Shown here: in pieces, positions 16,275-25,523 of the stretch | Numbering within the stretch: the stretch's first letter is position 1 | Layout of the letters: each line of letters begins with the position of its first letter | Assembly (NCBI RefSeq): GCF_015354575.1 | Contig: NZ_JACAFQ010000001.1 | Coordinates: 1-64,000 of the forward strand | DNA: 64,000 nucleotides | DNA from: Pseudomonas sp. UFMG81 | Lineage (GTDB): Bacteria > Pseudomonadota > Gammaproteobacteria > Pseudomonadales > Pseudomonadaceae | Direction of reading: 5' to 3' | Made by a program: the position numbers and the translations under genes | The notes under the pieces: model-generated | What the model was told of the DNA's origin: nothing | Database searches by the model: none | Seen by the model: the letters and a program-made list of their open reading frames with translations, nothing else

Positions 16275-16493
16275 ATGAAAGAGCTACGGACAGCCGCTGC
16301 AGTGCTTGAACGCCTCAGCCATAATCAGGATGCGTTACGCGCCGCAGTTGAAGAGCTAGCCAAATGGGTTGGTGATCGAGGAGCCAGCACTGTGGTTGAG
16401 AATGTGAACGGTGCCCTAACCACCCTTGACGACAACATTGATACCGTGCGGCAAGGCATAGCGGAACTGGTAGCAGCGAGTGTGAAGCCTTAG
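16275..16493 (+). CDS. Small hypothetical protein
   Basis: 72 residues, MKELRTAAAVLERLSHNQDA, helical, with a repeat-like second half (A-L-T-T-L-D-D-N-I-D-T-V-R-Q-G-I-A-E-L-V). AGGA lies 11 bases before the start. Coding character is good but no function is known. Confidence 0.6.
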   Translation: MKELRTAAAVLERLSHNQDALRAAVEELAKWVGDRGASTVVENVNGALTTLDDNIDTVRQGIAELVAASVKP

Positions 16494-16670
16494 GCGGGCT
16501 CCTGCCCGAATAACCGATGCAGTGCTGAGGCGAAGGATGCAGATGCAACAGCCCCTTCGAGAATTCGGCAGGACGCCGGCTATCGCGCCACTACGCTAAA
16601 TTGCTTGTGCCCCTTTCAGATCGGATCACCAGCCAAATAGCAGAGGGGCTGATATGGAGCCTGGGAATCC

Positions 16671-16771
16671 GTGCACGACCATTTTCACGCCCATTGCCTG
16701 GGCGAACTCATCGATTTCTGAATAGCCGTACGAGTGGCAGCTAGGAGTTGACAGACCAAAATGTCAGCTCT
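16671..16771 (-). pseudogene. Fragment of a second metallophosphoesterase
   Basis: This stretch matches 15121-15215 of the intact phosphoesterase gene, including the codons around C-H-E-A-P, with many silent-type changes and a short deletion. Only this slice remains. In the rest of the gap 16494-17250 I find no supportable gene; a minus-strand stretch near 17000 (R-F-R-L-G-Q-W-E) may be another small remnant. Confidence 0.6.
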
Positions 16772-17250
16772 TTCCATCAGTTCAAGTAACTGAGAGGCGC
16801 CCGGCAGCTCGGGAGCCAAGTCGCCCCCTTCGCTCGGGCACCCAGACGAATCGATTGGTAACAAGGTCTGGCAACAGGAAGGGGGCAGAGAGAGGTGGTG
16901 CAGCTACCACCCAGGTACGTTCAATTACCGGCGCGGAAGGGAGCGCATGTGCGTGCACACGATCTCCCATTGCCCCAACCGGAAACGGTTGTACTGGCGA
17001 ACCAGGACAACTTTTCCATGATCGGTCATGGCATATTCTCCATCTGATCTCAGCGGGCCGCTGACAGCCTTTACACGCCACATGCAAAGCGAGCAGATGA
17101 GTGCCAGGCAGGAAGGAGAGTCCTTTGGTGGTAGCTGCAGGCGCAATGCTATCAGTGCATAGCCGGTCTGGGAAGGCTAACTCTTGCATCGGCGATACTT
17201 GCCCCCTCACCCCAAACCGGTGCAGCTGCGACTCGTTACCTTGGGCGACT

Positions 17251-19404
17251 TCACGCCATCATCTTGTCGAAATGAGCTTCGAATTTCGTTTCGACGAACA
17301 CGTCCCTGAAACGATCGATGAAGGTGGCTGGATCGATCTCACCGAAGTCTGTGATATTGACCGAATCAGTATGGGACTCGCGGTTGATGTAACGGAACAA
17401 CGCCCTGAATTCCGGCTTGTCCTCACTGAGCTTCATCAGCGCCTGCCGCAGCGTAGGTGTCTGATGTACGAAACTGAAGTAGTACTCCAAAATGTTGCGC
17501 ATCATGTTCGGCATGACGTTGGGAGACGTCCGCCCCTGTAAGGCGTCTTTGATCGTCTGCCAGAACGCTTGGTAATCATTCTGGATTTCCCGCTCCTCCA
17601 TCGCCACCACAGAGCTGTACTCGGACTTGGTGATTCGGAACATGGCAAAAGCTTTCTCTCCGTCCTCCTTCAGCAGCTTGACCATCTCATGGAAGAAAAA
17701 CAGGTTATGGGTCAGGATGATCACCTGCTTGAATCGCTCCTTCGGGATGAGCACTTGGCGCCTGATCAAGGAAGCGATGTCATAGACATAGTTATGGGAA
17801 AGGCTCGATATTGGATCGTCGATCACGATGATCCGGTCACTCTTGAGCTTCCCACTCGTGGTGCCCATTTCGCCATTGCAGACCTCTAGGAAGTAGAGGA
17901 ATGAGATGAGTGTTTTCTCACCCTCGCTGAGCGTTTTGAACACATCTTCAGTCTGGCCTGGACGCTCAAGCCGGTACTGGGGTATCGGCCCCTCTTCTTT
18001 GATTAGCGTGAAGCCCTTCAGCCCCAACATCCGCAACCAGTACTTGATGTTCTCGACCGCCTGATCGATGTTGGTGATGGAGGCTCTGGACGTGGTAACG
18101 ATCCTGCGCTGCTCTTGGATACGATCTCTGAGGGCCTGCACCTCATCCTTGGCCGCTTGGCGTATGCGGCCTTGCGCTTTGTCGACTTTGTCGAACGTCA
18201 CGAAAGCGGCGTTGCACGCTCCTCTGTACCAATTCCAGAAACGTTGCTTAATGCTCGCTTCATGCTGCTTACGATTTTTGATCCTCGCATTGATCTCGTC
18301 GATCTTCAGTTGCTCAGCCGCGATCTCGCCATTCAGTTGGGCCACCAATGGAACGGTTGATTCCAGGGCCATGATCAGGGATGGGCCGGCGATTTTCTCA
18401 GCGATGGATTGCAGGTTCTTTTGAAACGCAGTCTGCAGCCTGGTGACATGCAGTTTGATCGCTTGCACCTGATAATCCGGGGCTTCACACCGACGTAGAA
18501 ACTGATCGACCGCACTTCGGTAACGGCCTTCGAGTTGGCGCAACACATCCAGGCGCTGCTCATAGGTCTTATCAAAGACCTTATGGATTTCGGCGTAGAA
18601 ATCTTGCGGTAAGGTTTGCTGGCATAGTGGGCATTTGTCCTGTGCCTCTGCCTGATAACGGAGCGCGTGCTTGACCCAATCCGAATTTCCCAGTTGTTGA
18701 ATGAACGCAGAAAGGTAGGAATCACCTGACCCTGTGATGACCTCTTGCAGAACCGGATCGTCCTCCAGGTTGTGCGCTTGAAACGCAATCGGTGGGATGC
18801 TAGGTAGTTCCTGATCACTAGTCTCTTTTAGCGCCGCCGCCTCAGCGAGCAGGCCTTGGGCGGTATCGGTGGAGGCTACGAGCGGGACGTTACGGACAGC
18901 GTCCAGCAATCGCTCCCTGGTGTTGAGAGCCTTGAAGCAGTACGCCAACGCCGTGTTGTCGAATTCCCGCTTGGGCTTCCAGACACTGTCCAACAACGCC
19001 TCGTAAGCAGCGTCCTGAACCTTCTTGCTGTTAACCCCCTTTTCCATCTCAGCATCGTGGGTGATGGTCAGCTCAGTAATGGATGCCTCCGCTGCTGCCA
19101 GTGCCTCCTTTGCCTCAATATTTCCCTCGTTGAGCGTAAACACCCCAGGTTGGGAGGTGGCCTCTTGGAAATTCTTCTCCATGAAGTGATGGTTGTAGAC
19201 CAGCACCTCCCGACCGACCTTTACCGGCTCCACCCCGCACACGCTGTAGCAGGACTCATCAGGAGCCTGGAGGAAGTTGCCGATGGTGGTCTTGCCTGTA
19301 CCGTTCTGGCCATAAAACAGGCTCACGCGCTTGAGCGGAGCAATGGACACCACAGCCTCAGGCGAGTAGCTGGAGACGTTGCGAAGCAGGATTTTTTCGA
19401 GCAT
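17251..19404 (-). CDS. AAA_13 family ATPase, RloC/PrrC-like
   Basis: A 717-residue SMC/ABC-type ATPase: Walker A G-Q-N-G-T-G-K-T-T at 32-40, ABC signature L-S-E-G-E-K-T and Walker B I-I-V-I-D-D-P-I-S-S-L-S-H in the last third. The middle is coiled coil with a Rad50-like zinc-hook motif C-P-L-C at 258-261. The C-terminus carries R636-x3-E640 and H678, which matches the order and spacing style of the Arg-Glu-His triad of the PrrC/RloC anticodon nucleases. RloC proteins combine a zinc hook and such a nuclease, so this may be a tRNA-cutting defence ATPase. The nuclease assignment is inference. It is divergent from the unknown gene at 19590. Confidence 0.8.
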   Translation of the reverse strand: MLEKILLRNVSSYSPEAVVSIAPLKRVSLFYGQNGTGKTTIGNFLQAPDESCYSVCGVEPVKVGREVLVYNHHFMEKNFQEATSQPGVFTLNEGNIEAKEALAAAEASITELTITHDAEMEKGVNSKKVQDAAYEALLDSVWKPKREFDNTALAYCFKALNTRERLLDAVRNVPLVASTDTAQGLLAEAAALKETSDQELPSIPPIAFQAHNLEDDPVLQEVITGSGDSYLSAFIQQLGNSDWVKHALRYQAEAQDKCPLCQQTLPQDFYAEIHKVFDKTYEQRLDVLRQLEGRYRSAVDQFLRRCEAPDYQVQAIKLHVTRLQTAFQKNLQSIAEKIAGPSLIMALESTVPLVAQLNGEIAAEQLKIDEINARIKNRKQHEASIKQRFWNWYRGACNAAFVTFDKVDKAQGRIRQAAKDEVQALRDRIQEQRRIVTTSRASITNIDQAVENIKYWLRMLGLKGFTLIKEEGPIPQYRLERPGQTEDVFKTLSEGEKTLISFLYFLEVCNGEMGTTSGKLKSDRIIVIDDPISSLSHNYVYDIASLIRRQVLIPKERFKQVIILTHNLFFFHEMVKLLKEDGEKAFAMFRITKSEYSSVVAMEEREIQNDYQAFWQTIKDALQGRTSPNVMPNMMRNILEYYFSFVHQTPTLRQALMKLSEDKPEFRALFRYINRESHTDSVNITDFGEIDPATFIDRFRDVFVETKFEAHFDKMMA

Positions 19405-19528
19405 GGGACAATCCCTGGCAAAGGCAGATCCAGCTCAAAGATAGGCAGAAAACGTCCGATTTCATAGGGCTGCCATGCACTCGGAAAAAATCCGCGAGGC
19501 GTGGTGTCGGTCGGGGAGTTGTCGGGGT

Positions 19529-19558
19529 TATAGCCACCATCCAATCTGAGTGGCTATA
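19529..19558. promoter_or_regulatory. Inverted repeat between the RloC-like ATPase and its divergent neighbour
   Basis: TATAGCCAC (19529-19537) and GTGGCTATA (19550-19558) form a perfect 9-bp repeat with a 12-base spacer, 32 bp before the start at 19590. It could be an operator shared by the two divergent genes. Confidence 0.4.
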
Positions 19559-19589
19559 GTCTCGACCACACAGGATGGGCAATAAATCC

Positions 19590-20990
19590 ATGACCTACGC
19601 ACTGATAGACAACGCCACCCTCACCGCCGTCCAGCGCGCTACCGGCGCGGTTCCAGTCAAGACCAGAGATACGATCAATGGAGACCTGTGCGCGTTAGAG
19701 AATTTCCTGCAAGGAAACCTCTTCTACGACGACCTCCTCTGTATAGACAACTATAAAGCCGCGCACAGAGAAAACCGCAAACAACAATTCCCTTACCTCC
19801 GGTTCTTGTCACCTGCCGAGTTTGGGCTGGGGGGAGTGGACGCGGTTGCTCAAAAGGAAGCAGAGTTGATCCGCCCAGAAATTCGCGGCGGCGAGTTCGT
19901 GGACGAAGATTTCAGTGCCCTCTTGGAGCAGCTGAAAATGAACATGGTCTGCACCTGGGATCAAGCCTCCAGCGTCTACTACCTAACCATGAGGATGCTG
20001 GGCTACCGAGCTTCTGACGATTACGGCAAGTACAGCGCCCTAAGCGCGGCAATTTTCGCGGAATTAAGCGATGCAAGTGAAACGCGCGGGCGTTGGTCAA
20101 AAGACGTCAAGCTAGTAGGCTCTGATGGCCACGTGTTCAGCAAGTCAGACTTCACTGGAGAGTACTCTGGTGCCTACGGAGGCCCCACCAAGCAGCTGGA
20201 GATGTTCATTGCTTCACTGAATTGGCTTGCATACAAATCGATCTATTACACGACCGCAGCCAAGTACTTGAAAGCGGACTCGTTCATCCATCCCATTAGG
20301 CATGCCTATCAAGTGCACTGGATGAAGAAAGCCGGCGCCTTCGGCCATGACTTCACCGCCCGCCTTTTGGCAAACCTCTCGGACAAAACCAGTACTAGCA
20401 TTTCGGAAATCCAATCGCACGGAGCAACCCAGACCGTAGCTTTGGATCTACCCTTGTTCTCGGCGTGGTTGACTCAATCCTCCGGCAGCGTTTCCGGTGC
20501 GATCGAGGCGGCCAGGCAGATCCGTAGCGAAGACCATTTCGTTACCATGCGCGAAACCCTAAAGGCCATTCGAGTTGCCTTCGACGAGCAAGGGCTCGCG
20601 AGTGGAAACAAGCGCATCACCAAGTTCATGGATGACGTTGACAAGATTTGCGGTGACCTTAAGCGCAGCTACGGCGTCCGCTCTGCCCAAGGCATCCAGG
20701 GCAGCTTTCTCATCAAAGCGGCAAGCTCTGTCACCAGTTTATTCGGGGTTTCGTTACCCGATCGAGATTTCGCCTTCTCCACTCCCGAGTTCATGAAGTC
20801 AGAATCGGCCAAGGCGTTTACAACGGTCATCAAAGACATCACCAAGGAACTTACCGCCATGGAGCGTTTGGGCGGGGTGCGGGATCTGATGGCCAAGTCT
20901 TTCGAGATTGAAGGTGAAGATTTTGGCGGGCCAAAGGTTCAAGAGCCGAGGTTCCGATGGGTGAAGTCTGGGTGGCAGATGCCTATGTGA
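19590..20990 (+). CDS. Hypothetical protein, 466 aa
   Basis: I choose ATG 19590 (MTYALIDNATLTAVQRATGA); an upstream start at 19575 adds five residues. The protein is soluble and helical with no Walker, HTH or metal motif that I can see. The N-terminal T-Y-A-L-I-D-N-A-T-L-T-A-V-Q-R pattern and a D-D-L-L-C-I-D-N segment suggest a compact start domain. Its only context is the divergent RloC-like ATPase and the shared inverted repeat, so it may be a partner or a separate defence gene. Confidence 0.8.
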   Translation: MTYALIDNATLTAVQRATGAVPVKTRDTINGDLCALENFLQGNLFYDDLLCIDNYKAAHRENRKQQFPYLRFLSPAEFGLGGVDAVAQKEAELIRPEIRGGEFVDEDFSALLEQLKMNMVCTWDQASSVYYLTMRMLGYRASDDYGKYSALSAAIFAELSDASETRGRWSKDVKLVGSDGHVFSKSDFTGEYSGAYGGPTKQLEMFIASLNWLAYKSIYYTTAAKYLKADSFIHPIRHAYQVHWMKKAGAFGHDFTARLLANLSDKTSTSISEIQSHGATQTVALDLPLFSAWLTQSSGSVSGAIEAARQIRSEDHFVTMRETLKAIRVAFDEQGLASGNKRITKFMDDVDKICGDLKRSYGVRSAQGIQGSFLIKAASSVTSLFGVSLPDRDFAFSTPEFMKSESAKAFTTVIKDITKELTAMERLGGVRDLMAKSFEIEGEDFGGPKVQEPRFRWVKSGWQMPM

Positions 20991-21239
20991 AGTAGCGTGA
21001 CGTGCGTATTCCAGAGGCAAAGCCCCGCTAACCAAGCGCCATTTCAACGTTCAGGCCATCCTTACAAGCGATTCATGACACCAGCAACGATGAACCTCTC
21101 ACGGCAGGTGTCGTTTAGGCGCTACCGACACTACAGAGAGTCAGTCCCCTGCGGGCCCGCCCAGCACGACTCCGGAGTTGAGCCTGCGACTCATTGGTCG
21201 CGCGGCACCCACCGCGATGATTTGATCCGCCTCAACGGT

Positions 21240-21608
21240 TTAGCGGGTGACCCAGCCTTCAACCTCGTTTGCGCCGTACTTGGCTTTCCATTCCTTAAGT
21301 AGCCGGTGGTTACCGCCCTTGGTCTCAATGACTTCACCGTTATGAGGGTTCTCGTACTGCTTGACCTGACGGGCACGACGTGGCGCTTTCTCTGCAACTG
21401 CCGGAGCAGCAGAGCGTCGGTTGGACTGAGGATCCAAGATGTTGATGATGTCGCGCAGGTTGTAACCGTATTTGCTCAGCAGGTCACGCAGCTTGGTCTC
21501 AAACTCGATTTCTTTCTGAAGCTCGCTGCTGCCTTTCATCGCCTCCAATTCGGCCAACTGGGCAGCTAGTTTTTGCTCAAGTTGTCTAAATTCTGCCAAA
21601 CGCGACAT
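21240..21608 (-). CDS. MvaT/MvaU-type H-NS-like silencer
   Basis: 122 residues from ATG 21608 (MSRLAEFRQLEQKLAAQLAE). The N-terminal coiled coil is the dimerisation part of MvaT proteins. The C-terminal N-P-H-N-G-E-V-I-E-T-K-G-G-N-H-R-L-L-K-E-W-K contains the AT-pincer-like K-G-G-N motif that inserts into the minor groove. These proteins silence AT-rich foreign DNA and mix with the chromosomal MvaT. An island copy probably tunes expression of the island itself. The 250-bp gap to the convergent gene at 20990 holds nothing recognisable. Confidence 0.88.
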   Translation of the reverse strand: MSRLAEFRQLEQKLAAQLAELEAMKGSSELQKEIEFETKLRDLLSKYGYNLRDIINILDPQSNRRSAAPAVAEKAPRRARQVKQYENPHNGEVIETKGGNHRLLKEWKAKYGANEVEGWVTR

Positions 21609-21681
21609 GTGAATACTCCGAAATAGGATAGGAGACTTGTAGAGGATCCTAGCGCAGTTTAAGTTCAAACCCAAATGAAAA

Positions 21682-22860
21682 TTAGGGCCACCAGTCCTCT
21701 ACTTTCTTGTTACTGCTCCAGTAACCATATTCTGAGTTTGGCAATTCCACAGCCAATTCGATAACGTTCGGAGCACTTACTTGTAGTGGATCAAGCAACT
21801 CAACTTGCTGTGCAGCCCAGCTAACCCACATCGCCAATGCCATTTGAGATGCTTCGTCAGGGGGTGATGCTTCAACCGTCGCCTGGATGAACGCACGCAG
21901 CCGCTGAGCGCGCTCCCAACTTCCCAAGTTATTCATCAAATTTTGACGCAGTTTTTCCAGGCGACGCTGCTGATCAATCCTGTCTTTCCTAACGCGCTCC
22001 TCTTCAGCCCATCGACGTCGATTAGCTTCGTCGTATGATCTTTGAGCTTTCACGGAGGCGGCAATGCGAACGAAGCCCGTCAAAATCTGACCAAGTTTTG
22101 CCTCAAGTTTCCCTGTCTTGCTGTCAGTCCAAGTTTTCTGAATCAGCCCCTCAGAACGCGCATCGACGATCAGCGAAAACACACCTGTGGGCTCCCAGCC
22201 AAAGCGAGCTGCTCTCATCGCCGTATAGTCAGGCTCCCATCTCTGACCAGGCTTAAAGGATTTGGGAGGCGGCGGTGGGATATCGTAGCGTTTAATCTTT
22301 TCCTGGATCGTGATCAGTAGATCCTCCCCCTCCAGGCGAACAAAGGTTCCTTTATCGCTAATTCCCCATGCGTAGCCCAAGGCCTCCCCTGTCTTGATCA
22401 GGCTGTCATACAGAATTGCGCAGCGGTCAATTTCCGCCGAAGAAATGTGAGCATTCAAGACCTGCGACTTATCTCCTGCCAACGCGCCGTTGAGCTCCTT
22501 GGCTTTCTTCGCTGCCGCCAGCCATTTTTTTACCAAAGGATGGGGGTCAGATAACTCCGTTGGCACGATCAACGTATTAGGGTCTTTGACTGGATTTTCT
22601 GGCTTCAGCTTGGCAGCCTTTTGGACATCCAGAACGTGAAACGTAATAGGAGTGGTAGAGGCTGGGGGCTTTGGACGACGCGGGCGCTTCGAGGCTGGCT
22701 TGGCCCAGTGGCCCCGGGTGGGCAACGTGATACCCGCTTTGCGGCAGGCCTTCGACAAGCCCACATCTGAGACACCTATTTCCTTAGCGATGATCAGAAC
22801 GGGTCGTGTCCACACCATTTCAAATAACTGTTGAGGAGTGAAGCTCTTTTCGACGTACAT
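21682..22860 (-). CDS. Hypothetical DNA-binding-like protein
   Basis: 392 residues from ATG 22860. Residues about 5-55 look like a helix-turn-helix (Q-Q-L-F-E-M-V-W-T-R-P, then I-A-K-E-I-G-V-S-D-V-G-L-S-K-A-C-R-K). The central part has a polyproline stretch (P-P-P-P-P), and the later part is a charged helix (R-R-R-W-A-E-E-E-R-V-R-K-D). Its ATG overlaps the stop of the next upstream gene (ATGA), so both are translationally coupled. Function unknown. Confidence 0.8.
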   Translation of the reverse strand: MYVEKSFTPQQLFEMVWTRPVLIIAKEIGVSDVGLSKACRKAGITLPTRGHWAKPASKRPRRPKPPASTTPITFHVLDVQKAAKLKPENPVKDPNTLIVPTELSDPHPLVKKWLAAAKKAKELNGALAGDKSQVLNAHISSAEIDRCAILYDSLIKTGEALGYAWGISDKGTFVRLEGEDLLITIQEKIKRYDIPPPPPKSFKPGQRWEPDYTAMRAARFGWEPTGVFSLIVDARSEGLIQKTWTDSKTGKLEAKLGQILTGFVRIAASVKAQRSYDEANRRRWAEEERVRKDRIDQQRRLEKLRQNLMNNLGSWERAQRLRAFIQATVEASPPDEASQMALAMWVSWAAQQVELLDPLQVSAPNVIELAVELPNSEYGYWSSNKKVEDWWP

Positions 22861-23186
22861 CAATGATCCTTTGTGGCATCCAAAACCTTGTACCAGTCAG
22901 CGTAAGGCGTAAGTTCCACCCGACAACGATTGTAGTCAGGACTGCCGTCGTCCCACCAAACGCCCCCCCGCTCGCCCAGCCCTTCTTTGGCAACATTCAC
23001 TCGCGAATGTGCAGAGTTAAGCATGCTCGAATCGTCAGCGCGCTTGGCCCTTTTGACATCTCGTCGAGCATCCATCACGTCATGCACGAGGCGTTGCCGC
23101 TCGCGCTCACTCAGTGAGAGATTCGTGCAGCGCCAGAGCTGACCTTTTACTACGAAATAGCGCCCGTCTGGTGTCGTTGGATGCAT
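22860..23186 (-). CDS. Small hypothetical protein
   Basis: 108 residues from ATG 23186 (MHPTTPDGRYFVVKGQLWRC). The start region forms a short beta domain, followed by a helix rich in R and D (RQRLVHDVMDARRDVKRAKR), and it ends near a W-W-D-D-G-S-P-D-Y-N-R motif. I recall similar unannotated pseudomonad proteins but know of no function. It is coupled to the downstream DNA-binding-like gene by an ATGA overlap. Confidence 0.7.
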   Translation of the reverse strand: MHPTTPDGRYFVVKGQLWRCTNLSLSERERQRLVHDVMDARRDVKRAKRADDSSMLNSAHSRVNVAKEGLGERGGVWWDDGSPDYNRCRVELTPYADWYKVLDATKDH

Positions 23187-23495
23187 AGCGCAGATCTCGT
23201 GAGCTAATACCCCACAGACAACCAAAAGGCGCCATAGGCTGCAAAAGGTACTTTGCCAAGCTGAACGCCCAGTCGAAGAGCAACAACGAGCCCGCTACGC
23301 GGAAAGCGCGATCCATGCATCGCTGCCCCTCGCAACAAAGGGGCCCTGACGAGCCTGCCGATCACACTCTAGGCCGCTGAATTGGCAATGACGGAGTGGG
23401 GCGTCCCGATCAGTGTGGTTGAAGTCAAACGTCTTTTGTTCTGTGGGCGAGCGGCGAAGGCTGTGATAATTAAGGGCAATCACAAGGGCCATACC

Positions 23496-23909
23496 ATGCT
23501 GACCATCTCTAATAACGTGCATCTGCCAGATGCCGACATCGAACTGACATACATCCGCGCGCAAGGCGCAGGTGGGCAGAATGTCAACAAGGTGTCCAGC
23601 GCCGTGCACCTGCGCTTCGACATTCCCGCCTCGTCGCTACCCGAGTTTTATAAGGAGCGGCTGCTGGCGCTGCGTGACAGTCGCATCACCGGCGACGGCG
23701 TGTTGATCATCAAGGCCCAACAGTACCGCACCCAGGAGCAAAACCGCGCTGACGCACTGGCGCGTCTTGCCGAGTTGATCATCACTGCCGGCAAGACCGA
23801 GAAGAAACGCCGTCCCACCAAGCCGACCCTCGGCTCGAAGACCCGCCGCCTCGAAGGAAAAGCCAGGCGCAGCACTGTCAAGGCGGGGCGGGGCAAGGTG
23901 GAGTTCTAG
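23496..23909 (+). CDS. arfB: Ribosome-rescue peptidyl-tRNA hydrolase ArfB
   Basis: 137 residues from ATG 23496 ([20 protein letters not shown]); a longer upstream frame adds an unrelated N-terminus. The release-factor motif is G-A-G-G-Q-N-V-N-K at residues 24-32. The lysine/arginine-rich tail (K-K-R-R-P-T-K-P-T and onwards) is the ArfB tail that enters the empty mRNA channel. The enzyme frees ribosomes stalled without a stop codon. It is a whole, GC-richer copy within the island, which is odd for a housekeeping-type gene. Confidence 0.9.
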   Translation: MLTISNNVHLPDADIELTYIRAQGAGGQNVNKVSSAVHLRFDIPASSLPEFYKERLLALRDSRITGDGVLIIKAQQYRTQEQNRADALARLAELIITAGKTEKKRRPTKPTLGSKTRRLEGKARRSTVKAGRGKVEF

Positions 23910-23924
23910 CCCCTCCAGAAAAGT

Positions 23925-24485
23925 CTATGAACGCTTACTAGCTACCAGCTTCTCTCGAATCAAATTGAACAGCTCTGCCTGGTACACTGCATCGTCCAAC
24001 GCATCATGATTGCCAGAGTTTTCAGGATTCACAACCTTTTCAATCTCACTCGACCGAGTCGACTTCCAGGTGCACTGAGCGGTACCGAAGAACATGGACT
24101 TGATGTCGAGTGCTGCGATGCCAAAAGGGTTCTCACCCAGGTACAGATGGAAGTAGTAGTTCACGAAGCTCCAGTCGAAGGAAGCGTTGAACCCTACGAA
24201 CACGACCGTCTGGCCAGCGCCGGCGAGTGACTCAACCCACGCTTTGAACTGTGCCATTGCATCACGAGGCTCCAAGCCCTCGTTGCGAAGCTTCTCCAGT
24301 GACAACCCTGTGACCTCCAGTGCAGCCGGAACGAACGCCTCGGAAATGGGCTTTAGCAAGCATGAAAACTGCTCGGCCGGATTCGACACCAGACACGCGC
24401 CGATCGACAGCATGCTGTACTTACCCGGGATAGGGCCCGATGCCTCGATGTCGACCGAGACGAATATTTCTTTTTCGACTTTCAT
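23925..24485 (-). CDS. DEDD 3'-5' exonuclease (Cap18-like)
   Basis: 186 residues from ATG 24485 ([20 protein letters not shown]). DnaQ-type motifs are in order: V-D-I-E-A-S-G (DxE), [11 protein letters not shown] (second Asp) and N-H-D-A-L-D-D-A (H-x4-D). This is a small single-domain exonuclease. It is the last gene of the CBASS operon, 141 bp after the TRIP13-like gene. Exonucleases of this type are recurrent CBASS accessories, so a role in processing nucleic acid or cyclic nucleotides there is likely but not proven. Confidence 0.85.
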   Translation of the reverse strand: MKVEKEIFVSVDIEASGPIPGKYSMLSIGACLVSNPAEQFSCLLKPISEAFVPAALEVTGLSLEKLRNEGLEPRDAMAQFKAWVESLAGAGQTVVFVGFNASFDWSFVNYYFHLYLGENPFGIAALDIKSMFFGTAQCTWKSTRSSEIEKVVNPENSGNHDALDDAVYQAELFNLIREKLVASKRS

Positions 24486-24626
24486 AACTACTCCGTTTGA
24501 GCTGATGTCTGGATGACTACCGCGCGTACCGCTACCAGACACCAAGCCCCTGGAAAGATCACTGAACTAGTCGGTAAAGAGTATGAGCGAAGCCCCCTCC
24601 TCCGTCCCAATCAAACCATCAGCCGC

Positions 24627-25523
24627 TTACTTGTCTTCCATGACCGGGGATGGCTTCATCTCCAGAATCGACTCGGTCAGATCCTTAAACTCCAGCGGAC
24701 GATTTGGGAAGGCTTTCGCCATTGCCGATGGATACAGGCGAGTCCGGATATCAGAGTAAGTCCACGCTGGCTGACCGTTGCGCTCACCGGTGACAGTTGC
24801 CAAGTCGGTCAGTTGTTTGTCCGAAAGCCCCATGCCAGCCAAATCCATGCTGAACAACTCTTTCCGCTCTGCTGCATCCGGTCGAGTGAACTCTTCAACG
24901 ATGGCGGCACGACGGCGAAGGGCCGCATCCAGCACGGAAAGTCGGTTGGTGCACAGGATCACCACGATGCGGCCACCATACTTACGAAGCTCATCGACAC
25001 CTTGAATCAAGGTGTTCACTGCCACCTTGTCTTCGTGGTGACTCTGGCTTTGCGATCGGGAAGCCGCAATTGAGTCACCTTCGTCGATGATCAGAATTGC
25101 TCGACGCTTCTTACCCGCAGCCTCAGCAACCTCTGCAAAGGCCTGCGTCAACAACGTGCCCATCTCGCCGACCTTACCGGAACCCCGAACGCGGTTGCTC
25201 AACTTGAACAGTACCGAGTCCTCAGCGCGAGAGTCTCGGACGATACGGTTAGCAATGCACTCCGCTGTTGCAGTTTTCCCGGTACCGACGTCGCCATGGA
25301 AGATCACCAGGGGATACTGATCGGCCACGAGGTTGCAGATCGGCAGCACACTTTTATGGTGCTGCTTGCTCCACTCGGACAACTGGCCCTGGTTCAGCAA
25401 CAGCTGGAGTTGGTTCTGCACACGTTCATAGCGGCCAGCAAACCCGAGCAAGACTTTCTCGCGATCAGTCAGCTGGATGTCCGGCAGCTCAATGGCCGAG
25501 TCAAAAACGGTGGTAGTGCTCAT
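24627..25523 (-). CDS. cap6: CBASS TRIP13-like AAA+ ATPase (Cap6)
   Basis: 298 residues. Walker A is F-H-G-D-V-G-T-G-K-T-A at about 74-84 and Walker B is A-I-L-I-I-D-E-G-D-S. Sensor region V-V-I-L-C-T-N-R and the arginine finger region A-A-L-R-R-R-A follow. The fold matches Pch2/TRIP13 remodellers. In type III CBASS this ATPase disassembles the HORMA-cyclase complex and so switches signalling off. The start overlaps the HORMA stop by 4 bp (ATGA), as expected for that operon. Confidence 0.88.
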   Translation of the reverse strand: MSTTTVFDSAIELPDIQLTDREKVLLGFAGRYERVQNQLQLLLNQGQLSEWSKQHHKSVLPICNLVADQYPLVIFHGDVGTGKTATAECIANRIVRDSRAEDSVLFKLSNRVRGSGKVGEMGTLLTQAFAEVAEAAGKKRRAILIIDEGDSIAASRSQSQSHHEDKVAVNTLIQGVDELRKYGGRIVVILCTNRLSVLDAALRRRAAIVEEFTRPDAAERKELFSMDLAGMGLSDKQLTDLATVTGERNGQPAWTYSDIRTRLYPSAMAKAFPNRPLEFKDLTESILEMKPSPVMEDK

